A stretch of 32,474 bases of DNA from assembly GCA_016758965.1 (NCBI GenBank), contig JAEPRB010000350.1, positions 1 to 32,474 of the forward strand. Reading direction: 5' to 3'. The notes under the pieces were generated by a model, which ran no database searches, was not told where the DNA came from, and saw nothing but the letters and a program-made list of their open reading frames with translations. The translations under genes and the position numbers were made by a program. This document shows, piece by piece, positions 9,490 to 22,300 of this stretch. How positions within the stretch are numbered: position 1 is the first letter of the stretch; each line of letters starts with the position of its first letter. This stretch comes from Circinella minor. Lineage: Eukaryota > Mucoromycota > Mucoromycetes > Mucorales > Lichtheimiaceae.

Positions 9490-10746
9490 ATTGATACAAA
9501 GAAAAGGAACAAGTTACTAAATATTTGTTGGTATATCGATGAAAAATATTTATAATACTACTATATGATAATAAAAGAACGAAAAAAAAAGCAAAATAAT
9601 ATAAAAACACACACAGGTAAAAAAAAAAAAAAAAAAAAAGAAGAACTGAAAAAGTAAAAAGTAGAAAAAGAAAGGAAGAAGAGAAAAAGAAGAAGGGGTA
9701 CTTGCTGTGTTGTTTTATCGTCATGGGAATTATATAAAAGAAAATTAGAGATAGAGTATGTCAAAGGGAGAATAATTGAATAAGGGGAACAAGGTCACCG
9801 GTTGATGATGGTAAGGAGGAAATAACGTGGAATTTGTTTTTTCTTTCTAACAGCTTATTTTTTTTTTGTCTCTTCCATATAAACTTATTATTTATTACTA
9901 CCATTAGCTATTATAATTAAAATATTTTATAACTTTTTTTTATTGTTATATATATACATGTATATCTATATATTAACATATTAAGAAAGAAAGTCTTATG
10001 GATATAAACTAATGTTATATATGAAAAAAACCCCATTTAAAATAATAATTCAACCAGAGTATGCATTGCATTGCATGCTAAAACATAAAAATATATTCTT
10101 TTTGTTGTTTCACCCCCAACATTTATTTTTTACGTTCAATTGGTATATGACATTATATACAATAACAAGTAAAGCAAGAATATAAAAAAAAAGGTACGTA
10201 GATTTCTTTTCTTTTTTATAAGAAATTATTATATTTCATATATGACAAAAAGTATATTACATAACAAAAAAGGGGAGACATATTGTAAAAGAAGGAGGTC
10301 AATTATTTTATATATAACTTTAACAGATGATGATGAATATTTAAGCATTTTTTTTTTCTAAATACAAATATATATGCATTATCTTTTTAATATGAACAAT
10401 TTCTTATACTCATTATTTATCCTTTTCGTTAATAATAATATCCATCATTAACTTATTCTCTCAATCTTATTACGATATTTCCAATTTGTTTTTAATAATA
10501 GAAAACTAATATACAAAAAAAGACCAACAAAAATTTTGTGGAAAGGAAAAGTCTAAATACAAAAGAGATAAGAAAATCACGATTCTAGCACAGGTTTTTT
10601 TTTTTTTTTTTGTTATTTTTTGGGTGAATGTTGTTGATCCGTTTTTGTTGATGAAAGAAATGAGAGAGAGTGTGTGTGTTGAATTACAAAAGTAAACGAA
10701 AACAAAAGGTTGATGAGAAGCGAGAAAGAGACGGGGAATAGATTTC
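9490..10746. other. Intergenic: promoter of coiled-coil gene, 3' flank of TIM10
   Basis: Both neighbours are on the minus strand. It holds homopolymer runs (about 19 A at ~9620), AT-rich repeats such as TATATATACATGTATATC near 9950, and a TGCATTGCATTGCATGC palindrome-like stretch at ~10065. No protein-like frame was found; the open frames on the minus strand are Phe/Lys-rich artefacts of poly-A tracts. Confidence 0.6.
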
Positions 10747-11177
10747 TTATTTTGGCATATTTTGTTGTCCCATTTGTTGCATTTTTTCTCCAACCTTGGT
10801 GTTGACGTCAAAGAACTTGGAAACACAACGATCAATACATACAGATTCACCTTGAGTCAAGTCATTTTGTTGATATTCTTTAGAAATACACTTGGTATAA
10901 CACGAATCGACAATACTAAAAAATAAAATAAAAATATTAATATTTTCTATTTATTAATAACTTTTTTTTTGTTTTTTTTTTGCCTTTAGTATATACTATT
11001 TATATTTACACATATAAAATTATAATGACAAGTTGAATTTCATAGTTTGGAAAAAGAATAAAGAACTCACCGGTTAAATAAATCAGTAACCATTTCAAGT
11101 TCTTGTTCTGCCATGGCAATGTTTTGAGGGTTAACCGCTTGTTGCGATTGCATAGCATTTCCACCAAAGAATGACAT
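10747..11177 (-). CDS. TIM10: Mitochondrial import chaperone Tim10
   Basis: Two exons (11177-11071 and 10915-10747) give a 91-aa protein, the usual length for Tim10. It carries the small-Tim twin CX3C signature: C41-x3-C45 (CYTKC) and C62-x3-C66 (CIDRC), with 16 residues between the pairs. The N-terminal helix is AMAEQELEMVTDLFNR and the C-terminal helix contains DVNTKVGEKMQQMGQQ. In known biology Tim10 pairs with Tim9 as a hexameric chaperone in the mitochondrial intermembrane space. It carries hydrophobic carrier proteins from the TOM pore to the TIM22 translocase and also serves outer-membrane beta-barrel precursors. The single 155-nt intron interrupts the codon just before the first CX3C. 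The gene is transcribed away from the phosphopentomutase gene across a shared ~850-bp upstream region. Tim10 is preferred over Tim9, Tim8 or Tim13 from the NPQNIAMAEQELEMVTDLFNR-type N-terminus. Confidence 0.96.
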
Positions 11178-12024
11178 GTTGAATATATATTTGTTTTATT
11201 TTTTTTGTATGAATGAAAAAAGAAACTTTGATTATATATTCTTTATTAACGCGCTTTAATTTTTTGTTTTTTTACCTGCTTTAAAAACAAAACCGTCACA
11301 CACCCCGGATTCGGAGCAGAGCCGATCCGTCTAATCTTGCGTTTATTCTATATGAAAGAATAAAGGGCATATATATTCTTTTACTATTAGGTGCTCTATT
11401 ATCACTTTATTACTTTATTTTAATTAAATCCTAATATATTACTTAGTCAGTAAAGATACACTACTATTATTACATTATTCATAATTAATATATTAAGACT
11501 CTACTTTATAATTATGGTAATTTTAGTTAGAGATAGTTATTAATACTAATATGTTTATATGCACATGATTGTTGTTAAAGATCCTATTTAACTGTTTATG
11601 GTGAGATAATTGTAGTCTATTTTAGATTATTGTACGTAGAAACAGAATCATTTCAACTTTTTTTATTATTATTTAATTCAAAAAGGTTTATATTAGAAAT
11701 GATTTAATATTAAATCAACTTGCTTGAAAAGTTTGAAAACAAAATTGATATTGATGTATTTATGCATGTTTAAAAATTAGTTACGTATAATTTATATAAA
11801 AAATCTTTATTATTGATATATATATATATACCATCATCACGAGGATGTATATATGAGGTCAAATGTTACACTATTATTGTGAAAATAGGATCTATGATTG
11901 AAATAGATAATAAAAATGCAAAAAACTGTCGGAAAGTAGAAAAAAAAGGGTACATAAAAGTGGGAAAGCTTGAGAGAAGCTCTCTTTTTGTCCCTTTTTT
12001 TTATTGTTAAAAAATACCTTTATT
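11178..12024. promoter_or_regulatory. Divergent promoter region of TIM10 and phosphopentomutase genes
   Basis: This ~850-bp AT-rich region lies between two divergently read genes and must carry both promoters. A GC-rich island at ~11290-11340 includes an imperfect hairpin (CGGATTCGG, loop AGCAGAG, CCGATCCG; 11306-11329) roughly 130 bp upstream of the TIM10 start. TATATATATA runs at ~11817-11829. No ORF with protein-like composition was seen; a 65-codon open frame at 11813-12010 is read as 5' flank. Confidence 0.55.
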
Positions 12025-14877
12025 ATGTTAGAAAAGAGTGACATTGCTGCTTTGGTTCAAGAATGGCTTCAACTTGATCAAGTAAAATATAATATATTTC
12101 TTTCTTTCTTTTTTTTTTAAAATATATATAACTCATTCAGTATACAAACTATAAAATCTTTAGAATGACGAAACACGTACTGAAATAACTGCTTTATTAG
12201 AACAAGGAAGCTATGAGGAGTTAAAGAAACGATTAGGAACTCGTATTGCATTTGGCACAGCTGGTACATGAAGCTCTTTTATTATTATTATTTTGTTTTC
12301 TTTTATTAAAGTGACAATTAAAAAAGAAGAAACACTTAATTACATTGTATAAAAAAGGACTTCGTTCAAAAATGGAAGGAGGCTTTTCTAGAATGAATGA
12401 CTTAACAGTATTACAGACTTCTCAGGTAAAATATATTAAAAAAGAAAAAGAAAAAACGATATATATATATATATACATACATTATTAAAAAGGAAAAGCT
12501 CTTTTTCTATATTATCAGGGTTTGGCCAAATACTTGTTAAAAATGGTGCATGATGCAAAAGAACGAGGCGTAGTGATTGGTCATGATCACCGTCATCATT
12601 CCGAAAATTTCGCACGGTTAACAGCTACTGCATTTATAACTCAAGGTTTTCGTGTATGGTATTACCATGATTATATCCATACTCCACTAGTGGTTCGTTA
12701 GTTAACTCTTTTTTTTTATATATATATGTATTGATAAAAATGAGTTTATAGTTTGATTAATTCTTTTTCTTTTTCTTTTTATATTTATATAGCCATATAC
12801 AGTCAAACAAAAAAAAGCTGCTGCCGGTATCATGATTACTGCTTCTCATGTAAAGTATATATTTCATATTTATGTTATGAAAACTTAATACTAATACATT
12901 TAATCTATATATAATAGAATCCTAAACAAGATAATGGTTACAAAGTGTAAGTTTAATTCATCTCAAAAAGTTTAATAGAGATTGGAAAATTAAATGAATA
13001 ATATTTCTTTGTAGTTATTGGGAAAATGCTTGTCAAATTATTCCACCTCATGATAAGGGAATCGCAGAAACTATTTTAGATAATCTTACACCATGGTCAT
13101 GGGATTATAATTTAGTTGATACAAGTGATTTAGCTGCTGAACCTGAAGGTGTTATTGATAATTATTTTAAGGATTTAGCTGAATTATCTCGTTTCAGGTA
13201 AATAAAAAAAAAAAACTTAGACAAACATACATTTACAAGAGGATGTCTCATTCATTAAACTTGATTTTATTTGATAGATCTGATAATGAAAAATCAACAC
13301 TAAAGTTTACTTATACAGCCATGCACGGTGTAGGTGCTCCTTTTGCCAAAAGAGCTTTTGAAGTCTTTGGTTTACCTCCTTTTATTACGGTAGATGAACA
13401 AATAAAGCCTGATCCAGATTTTCCTACTGTTGAGTTTCCTAATCCTGAAGAAGGTAAAGGTTCTTTGGTATGTATTAAAATTTTTATTTTTTTATTTGGA
13501 AGAAAGTTAAAGTACATGCATACTATATAACTTATAAAATAATACATATATTATTATTATTATTATTATTATTATTTAGAGTCTAAGTATTCAAACAGCG
13601 GATCGCAATAATGCACATTTAATAGTAGCAAATGATCCCGATGCTGACAGATTAGCTATTGCTGAAAAAATCAAGTAGGTATTATTTAAATGTTCTTTTT
13701 ATATGCAAGGGCTAATTATATATATAGTGATGAATGGAAATTATTTACTGGCAATCAAATTGGTGCTGTTCTTGGTGCTGCTTGCTTTGAAAAAGCTAAA
13801 GCAAGTGGTATTCCAATTGGTAAAGTTATTGACAGAATATAAGACTGTTGGTTAAGGACTTTTTTTTTTTATCAATTCTTCTAACTTATGAGTATCATAT
13901 CCACTCAACACATCTACATGAATAGATAAAATTGCAATGGTAGCAAGTACAGTCTCATCTAAATTTTTAGCAAGAATGGCTGAAGTGGAAGGTTTTCGTT
14001 TTGAAGAAGCGTTGACTGGGTTTAAATGGATTGGTAACAAATCAATGGACCTTGAAAAAGAAGGATATCATTTAGCATTTGCTTACGAAGAAGCCATTGG
14101 ATTTACTATTGGTGACCTTGTCAAGGATAAGGATGGTATTAGTGCCTTGGCATTTTTTGCTGAATGGGCTGTACAATTAAATAATCGTGGATTGACAGTG
14201 AATCAATATTTGGAAACACTTTATGCGAAATATGGTTACTTTGTTTCTGAAAATTCATATTTTATTTGTGATGATAAACAAGTTATCAAGACAATTTTTG
14301 AAAGGATACGATACGGTCATGACCAGGTAAAGAAAGTTGATATATATTTCCTTGCCTTTTATTTTTCTTTTGTTTCGTGAAGAATACATATTTTTTTAAA
14401 GAAATTTAAACGCTCATATATAAATATATAGACTCAAGAAAATTTAAAATCGGGTATATACGCTTATCCAAAACAAATTGCTGGAGTTCCAGTTATCGGT
14501 GTTCGTGATTTAACTGTGGGTTATGATTCAAATACTCCAGATAATAAACCTACATTGCCAGTATCATCTTCATCTGAAATGATAACTTTCCGTTTGAAAA
14601 ATAATGCAGTTTTTACTATCAGAACAAGGTAAATTAAAAATGACCCATGTCAACAATAGTAAACGAGGAAGAACAACGAGGTATAGAAAAGTTAGAATTA
14701 ACTTGATGAACTGTATATAATCACTCTCATAGTGGAACCGAACCAAAAATTAAATATTATTCTGAATTACGTGGAGAATCAGAAGAACAAGCTAGAAAGG
14801 ATTTAAGCCAAGTGGTTCAAGCTATTGGAGACGACTTGGTAGAATACCAACAATATGATTTAGTGTGGCGTCGTTAA
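12025..14877 (+). CDS. PRM15: Phosphopentomutase / phosphoglucomutase-2 type enzyme
   Basis: Thirteen exons: 12025-12081, 12164-12263, 12358-12425, 12519-12692, 12793-12849, 12918-12946, 13015-13197, 13278-13467, 13580-13674, 13728-13819, 13926-14326, 14432-14628 and 14733-14877. All phases agree and yield 595 aa, the normal family length. The alpha-D-phosphohexomutase landmarks are complete: phosphoserine loop [16 protein letters not shown] with catalytic S151, metal loop ANDPDADR (D305, D307, D309), sugar-binding loop EEAIG (403-407), and phosphate-binding loop [12 protein letters not shown] (from ~546). The TASHNP context and NPEEGKGSL and ALTGFKW blocks match the vertebrate PGM2/yeast Pgm3 (Prm15) subgroup rather than the classical phosphoglucomutases. 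Expected role: cytosolic interconversion of ribose-1-P/ribose-5-P (and more weakly glucose-1-P/6-P), salvaging nucleoside-derived pentose. Oddities are an atypical GTTCGT donor after exon 4, a purine-rich acceptor before exon 3, a 29-nt exon 6 and a (TTA)n run in intron 8. An AATAAA lies at 14919. Confidence 0.97.
13546..13577. repeat. (TTA)n microsatellite in intron 8 of the phosphopentomutase gene
   Basis: About ten TTA/ATT units end just before the acceptor AG at 13578-13579, serving as an unusual A/T tract in place of a classical polypyrimidine tract. It is likely length-variable between strains. Confidence 0.8.
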
Positions 14878-15509
14878 TACTTTTAGTTTATCATTTTGAC
14901 GAAACATTTACAGTTAGCAATAAATAAATGATAACCTACTGCCTTCTTTATTATCATTATTCCCTATATTTATTTTTTATTTAAAAGTGACCAATAAATC
15001 GTCATGGAGATAGACTCAACTTAATGATTCATTCCTATCATCGAGACCATCTTTCATGGTTTCCAACGAAATTAAAATTTATTGCTCAAGTTACATGGTT
15101 TTATTATTCTTTTTCCTTTCTATGAAATGTAAACATCAGTGTACCAAGTTATTTTCATGCTGAAAAAAAGATTTTAATAAATTAATCATACTACTTTCTT
15201 CTCTAGAACCAGATAATACTATAGTATCAAAATCTAAAAACCAAAATAATATCTTTTTTTTTTAAGTCAAACAATGTTTAACCGACAAAAAAGAAACTAC
15301 GTATTTGAAAAAATAAATGCATTAAATATAATAATATATATAGAAGAGGTAAGGAAAAAAAGAAAGTAAAAGTATTAAATCTAAATGAATAATAATTTAC
15401 AGTATAGTATAAATGTGAACTTTTAAATACATAAGTATAAATAATAATATTAAAGGAAGTAGTAATAGACAGAAGTAATAGTATTGTACAATTTGAATAT
15501 GTAATTAAA
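14878..15509. terminator. Convergent 3' flanks of two genes
   Basis: The plus-strand mutase gene ends at 14877 and the minus-strand transporter gene ends at 15510, so this 632-bp AT-rich gap holds both 3' untranslated regions and polyadenylation sites. AATAAA at 14919-14924 is a good poly(A) signal for the mutase. No coding frame was seen. Confidence 0.6.
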
Positions 15510-17985
15510 TTATTTTACATCCTTTTCTAATTCAGTTTCAGTATCTTTTCCAACACCTTGATATTTATCCATTTCCTCTTCCTTACGATGGATAGCATCT
15601 TCTTCAACATCATATGCATCTCGTTTGTGATGACAAATCCAGAAAAGTATAGTACAGGCACCAGCAGCAGCTGAAATGCCGGTATACATCCAATTCAATT
15701 TAGGATCTTCGGCTACAGAAACAAGTGCAAATGCGAGAATAGCACCGAAACAATTTGTTAACAAGAACAAAGACATGACCAAAGATTTCATCATAACAGG
15801 GGCTTTCTTATATGCATATTCAAGACCTGTTTTATATATAAATATAGCATGTTAATAAACTAAACTTTTTTTTAAAAAAAAATATATATATACTATAAGC
15901 AAGAAAAATAGGAATTACCTGTGATAGAAGCAAATACTTCAGAAATACCAATTAAAACATAAGCAGGAATAATCAAGGCAGCAGAAACCCAATTTTTTCC
16001 ATTTCCATTAGGATGATCAAAATAAGGTTCAGTGTTATAAATATGTGTTTGAATACCAGCGGCATACTAATTACAATGAAAAGAAATATAAGTTTAGTCG
16101 ATATATAAATCAATAATTTTTGTGTATTGGGGAAATGATATATGTTTACTTACAGCCATGGCACTTGCAGCAAAGAAAAAGCCCCAGGTAATGCGAACCA
16201 TAGGACGCATTTGGAAGCCATAACGACGAAGCAATGGGTAAAAGATACGATCCATGATAGGAATAGTAACAATCAAGGTGAATGGATTAAGATTTTGCAT
16301 AATATCATTGGCTATAAATGAAAAGGAGAAGTAATTAATAAAACAAATAATTTTTAAAAATAAACCTATGCCTTCCAACATTAATAAATATTACTTACGA
16401 ACATTGCCGGTTAACATAGTCTATGATATATTCATTAAAAGTTAGTTATATATACTAGACTTATAAATACAATTTCAACTATTAATATAATTAAGTAAAG
16501 ACTTACTGCAGTCATAGAAACCAAGTTATTGGTCATTTGTGAATAACAAAGCCAATAAATAGGGTACCAACAAAAGACAACACAAGCTTTAAATGTACGA
16601 CGCATTTCATCTACAAATACATCATCCCAAGTAATCTTTTCAGCCAAAGCAGGGTTCACTTTAGCCATGACTGAGGGTTTAGCACCCTCTAATCCATACT
16701 TGGGAGTTAACTTGATGATTCGGAATAATTCAATAAAAATACTGCCACGTGGTGGATGTTGACGATATTGCTTCTTTCCAAAAATGACAACAGCAATACC
16801 AGGAATAAACATACAAGTAGGGAGCAAGTAAGCAGACCAGAATCCAATATTTTTAGCCATTAAAGTAGTAAAGATAGCTGACAAAGAACCAAAATTGATA
16901 CCCATATAGAAATAACTGAATAATTTTTGATAGGTTGCTTGAGGTGTAACAATAACCAATTCAGTTTCATCACCCTTTTTAGCACCATACCAAGATCGTT
17001 TCGATTGTTTACGAACATAGGGTTTTGGAACAGAATATTGTTCAGCAACCAAAGGAGATACATTAGCTTTGATACCACCCGTACCAAGACCAATAATAAT
17101 CAAAGCAACAATAAAACCTATAGTTATAATCATAGAAAACACCCCATTTATAATTAATACTATTTTCGTAAGGATAACATATTTGTTCTATTCTACATAC
17201 CTGGAAAAGCACCTCCACTATCAATGGATGTAGGAACAGAAGTGGCTGTCAAAACCACTAGACCAAGCATATAAATAATAGAAAATAATAAAATAGTATT
17301 GTATTTTCCCAAGTATTGATCAGAAATAATACCACCTAAAACCTATAAACAAACCAAGAATATAATGATAAGTGACAGTCATATGGAATGAAAAAAAAAA
17401 GCAGAAAAGGATTACTTACTGGTGTCACATAGCACCAAAATCTATGTTAAAATAAAATATTAATTATTGTGTACGTCCCTTTGTCATGAATATTATACTT
17501 ACTGAAAAAAGACGGTAAGGGCTGTTGCAGTTTGTTGTCCACGTCCTAAAGCACCAGGTGTTTCTGCAGGATCTTTTATTTTTATATAAAAATTAAAATA
17601 CGTATTTTTTTTTGTATAAGGGGAATCAATTCATCATTAACTTACATCCTTCAGGTGGAGGTGGTTGTTGAATATAATTTTGAAAAGGTCCACTTAAGCC
17701 ATAATATGTAAATCGTTCACAGAATTCAATCATAATAACTAAAAATGCACTTTTGGGTACAGAATCGGCAACTTCACGTAAAGTACCCCATTGTTCTTTT
17801 GTAGGTACAGGATATCGATTACCATCATGAATAGTAATATATTCAATTCCTTCTTCTTCTTCTTCTTCTTCACTATGAATATCATCATGATAGATGATGT
17901 CTTCTTGATACTTTTCAGATAAAACTAAATCTGTTTTTATAGTTGTTGTTGTTTCAACTATCTTTTCTCGAGATATTTCTGTCAT
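15510..17985 (-). CDS. PTR2: Proton-coupled di/tripeptide transporter (POT/PTR2 family)
   Basis: Nine exons (minus): 17985-17646, 17572-17503, 17441-17420, 17342-17201, 17117-16507, 16420-16399, 16311-16154, 16066-15919 and 15826-15510. All are in phase and give 609 aa, typical for fungal PTR2. The N-terminal ~80 residues are cytosolic with an acidic Glu run (39-45). The proton-coupling motif ExxERFxYYG is intact at the first membrane helix (E87, E90, R91, Y94, Y95). Further family blocks are FWCYVTPVLGGIISDQYLG, GLGTGGIKANVSPLVAEQ, YFYMGINFGSL, WYPIYWLCYSQMTNNL, GNVPNDIMQNLNPF and ISEVFASITGLEYAYKKAP. The C-terminus is charged and cytosolic. Twelve membrane helices are expected. The predicted role is H+-driven uptake of di- and tripeptides at the plasma membrane. 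Exons 3 and 6 are only 22 nt each. A cytosolic loop between helices 6 and 7 (KKQYRQHPPRGS to the DDVFVDEMRR segment) is the fungal form. Confidence 0.97.
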
Positions 17986-19397
17986 TTAATCAAATAAAAA
18001 AAAGAATTAGAAAAGAGAAAAAGATCCAGAGGAAAAAAAAAAGTAAACTGTGATTTATAAGATCTGACTGCTAATAATGGTGATTCATTATGTTCTTTTT
18101 TCCGCCCTCTCGGCTTCGTTCCTGAATCCTTTTTTTTTTTCAAATTCCCACGATTCCCAGTGTTCGTTAAAAAAAAGGGTTTCAATTCTTTTTGTAAAAA
18201 AGAAAAACAAAGTTACATTTAGAAGATCAAGAAGGATTTTGATTGCAGAATAATTTTTTACCAAATAACTCAGCCGATTTGACCCTTTCAGAACTTTTTT
18301 GTATTAGAGAGAAGGGGGGGGGGTTTGCATCAAAATACAACAAGAAAGTTTGAACGACGGGATAATATGGTATTATAATTGTATACACCAATAAAACTAT
18401 TAGCATTTTTTTCCACACGCTTTATGTTCTCGTGTTACACCAAAAGTCAATAAAAAAAAACTACCCCTTTAAATTTTTTTTTATGTTTATCTAAAATGAA
18501 CCCTTTTGACATCCTGATTAAAATGAATTCTTTCATAAAAAAAAAATGTTATCTTTTTAGCAACAAAAGAGATTCGTTTTATAGTTTGAAGAAACAAAGA
18601 TATAGTATAATATTACCCACAAGTAAAATAAACTGTCGTGTATAGACAAAAATAGAGAAAAGTTAATGTCAGCGGCAACCGTGTAGAATATTTATCCACT
18701 CTTTCTCTTTCTTTTTCTCCTTCTTCTTCCATGATCAACAGTAATTACTATACTTTTTCTTTTGAAATCTTTAATAATTAAATCATTTATTATTAAATTC
18801 AATTAAAAAGAAATGATATACAAAATAACTATATCACACCCATTAAAACAATAATAATAAAGAAGGTTATTCCATCATAAAAAATACCTTTTTCTTTTTC
18901 CAAGCGGTGATTAGCTTCTTGTCTCACCATAAACCTTTTTTCTTGTTCGGTGCTCGAATAGAAAGGGTATCATAAAAAAAAAAAGAGTTTGCTTGATAAT
19001 ATTCTATTATTTTAAGAGCCTTTTTTATTAGATTCAAATAAAATAAAATGGAATTCACTGAAAGTAAAAAGAAAAATTTTGGATTGATGTTGTACACACA
19101 CAAAGAAAATAATTACTAAAAATAGGTTTGACATATTTTAATAACAAAAGATTTACAAAGTCACATGATAAAACTTTTCACTGGAAATGTATCCTTCAAA
19201 AGTACTTCGTTTAGTATACTTTACCATCCCACCAAAATGTAAACTCATGTTCTTCTTGATGGATATATTAAATGTAGTAATAATATATATATATATTATA
19301 CAGATATGAAGAATCAATATTTTTTATTAACATACATAGTTACTAGAAGTAAATAATATGTCATGGTAATGTCATGGTAATAAAAAAGAAAAATGAT
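17986..19397. promoter_or_regulatory. Promoter region of PTR2 and 3' flank of cullin-4 gene
   Basis: Both neighbours read leftwards, so the PTR2 promoter lies here, probably toward the left side, and the cullin 3' untranslated region at the right. A run of ten Gs lies at ~18314-18323, several A/T homopolymers occur, and TATATATATA is present near 19286. No protein-like frame was found on either strand; the 60-70-codon open frames here are low complexity. Confidence 0.5.
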
Positions 19398-22300
19398 TTA
19401 TTTGTAAATGTATGTACTAGGATTTTCTTCATCACGTGCAAGATATTCCCTAAATAAAAAGTTGAATTAAGTAAATCAATATGTATTTTATAAAAACCTT
19501 ATTTTTATTTACCTGTCAATAAGTGTTTCAATTCGTTTCTTTATATCCGTTGACTAATAATAATAAAAATAATAAATCAGTTTTTTAATAAATAGTTTAC
19601 ACTTTAATAAAAATAATTTTACCTCAAGAGGAAATCTAACTTGTGAAAAAAGTTCACTCATTAAATCAGTATGATTAAGTTTTCGTTTGGCTTTCATTAC
19701 ACGAACAATAGCTGCTTCAAGCTATAGAAACAAGTTAAATTAATTTATACTTTTTCAAATATAATATTCTTTTTTTTTAAAAAATGATGAAAACAAACCT
19801 GATGTTGTCGATCCACAAGTACTTTAGTTTCTGTTGCTTTTCTTTCTTCTCCAGATTGTTCTTGTTGTAATACATTAATTTTCAATCTTACAGAAGTAGC
19901 TGTAAAATCAGAATTATATTTAAATGTATCAGACATTTGAATATCCATACCACTCGATTCTTTTAATAAAAGTTTATGTTGACCACATGCTAAAGATTGT
20001 AATGTACGTTTTAATTCTTTCTCCTCTATTAAATGAATAAATATATGTTAGAATTTATAAACCTCTTTTTAATGAAACATAAAACATGGATAACTTAAAT
20101 AAACTAACTTTACCCATATTAGTTGCTTGAGCAATATCCATATAAGAAAGTATATCATTATCATTGAATAAAACTAAAACTGTTGTTTGTAATAAACTAA
20201 CAGTTAAATCTTTTGTTCCTGATGGAAAACTTGCTTTTACTGTACATGAAGCCAGTGAATTTTGCCAGGTAAGTCGACGACCTGTAAATTTAGTTGGATA
20301 AAATTCTTCAAATGATGTTTGACATTGTAACATCTAAATAATTTAAAATAGTGTTTGAATATCGAAATTTGAAAAAAAAAAAAAAAAGTTATAAAATCAT
20401 AAAGAGTTTTTATGTTAAATAAATTATAAGATTACCTGGGGTGGTAATGTAAATTCACACATTGAATAAGTTGGCCAAATCCCTTGTGCTAATACATTCA
20501 CTTGGAATACCATATCAAGATTACGTGGGTATTGTTCAGAAGATTTGAATTCATTATTAAGATCCGTAGATACTTCAATATCTTTAAACATAGCTTCCAA
20601 ATTCTTTGTAAATCCTGATCCACATTCTGTTTTAAGTCTTGATAGTACACTCTTTTCCAAATCATTAGATGCACTTTTACTTAATAATAATCGTTTAGAT
20701 AAGAAACGTTTATAGAATGCTTCAAAAGCATCTTTGCCTAAATAAATATTAAAATAAAATTTTATTAATTCTTTTTATGATCCACATCAAGTCCGTATAG
20801 AATCATTTATAATTTTACCTTGTAAGTATCGAAAAATGACCAATAAACGATCCAATAATTGTTCTAAATCTTCTTCAACATTCTTTTGCTATATCATTGT
20901 ATTTAATAAGTATTCTATTTCTCCTCCCCCGCCTCCTCCCAATCCTTTATTGATCCATGAAATAATTTTTTACCTTTGAACTAGCACGTAATTTACTATC
21001 AATAAATTTAGCTAATAATTCAGCTGGTTTAGAACGTCTTGAATTAACAAATGCTTCAAAACTTTCTTTTAATGCATTTAAAAACATATCATCATTATCA
21101 AAACAATCATGAACAATTTCATCCAATTTGGTTTTATATGTTAAAAGTGATGTAATCATACGAGCATCTTGTTTTGGATCCTTGATTAATTCTGCTCCTC
21201 GACGCTAATATATAGACAATTTCCCCCTTTTTTTATCAATAACAAGAACCTTTAAAATATTCTGTTTTCTAAACTAACCTTGATATAACTAGAAAATGCA
21301 GTTCTTAAATGAATAATGCCTCGATCATGAATAATTGAAGTATATAATATCTTTAATGGTTCCTTTTCCATATTATCCATCATTGTATCAAATCCTAAAA
21401 TGATAATATAAGTATATCTTTCCCTCTTTTTTTTTTTTTTGGTTTAACATACCAGTTTATGTATTTTTTTTTCCAATACCTTTTTCAAGAATTTGTCCAA
21501 TTTTTACATAAACAAATTGTGCTTTGACAGCTTCAAGTAATCTTGTTTTACTTGTTTGTTCCAAATAAGATTGTATACGTTCTTCTCCTTCTTCTTTATA
21601 TCTTTGATTAGCATGTAACAAATAATCAGGAATATTATATTCTTGTATTAATCGATTCGCTTCAGTATGATAATAATCTCGTGTATTATTTAAAAATTCA
21701 GGTTCGAAATCATCTGTATACATATTAAGTTCCGATAACATAGTCATTAAAGATCGAACAAGGCCTTTATCAATTGTATTTCCGTTACTAATAGCATTCA
21801 ATGTTAATTAATAAAATCCTCTCTCTTTATATAAATTTCATTTTATATCTTTTTTTTTTACCGGTCTTTTGTAATGAGTGCAAGAATATCTTTAATTGTA
21901 TGATGTTTTAATGTTGTTGATTCCATGACATGTTCTCGAAAAAGTTGTTTTCCCAAATCACTAAATATATAAAAGTTGATTAATCTATATATTTTTTTAT
22001 ATTTTATAAGAAAAAAAAAAGGATATATATTTACATAATAGAAGAATATTCAGTAGCACGAATTAAATAACGACGATCTAATTCCATAAAAATATTTCGT
22101 ATCAAGACCTAATATAAATATATATATTTAATTAGTTTATTCAAATAGATATATATGTTTAATAACATTACCAATGAAGAACATAATTTCACCCATTCAC
22201 GATTCAATGTAGCGATAAATATTTTATTATTGGTTTCCAATCTATAATTGTTGTTATTATTATTTTTTTATTCTCCCATTCTTTTTTCACTTGTTTAGAA

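Noticed and set aside
9392..9764. Phe/Leu-rich minus-strand open frames that look like membrane proteins
   Set aside because: They are translations of long A/T homopolymers upstream of and over exon 1 of the coiled-coil gene, in other frames.
15510..15794. Separate small membrane protein of 94 aa
   Set aside because: It is the last exon of the peptide transporter; the frame continues through an acceptor at 15827-15828 to the preceding exon.
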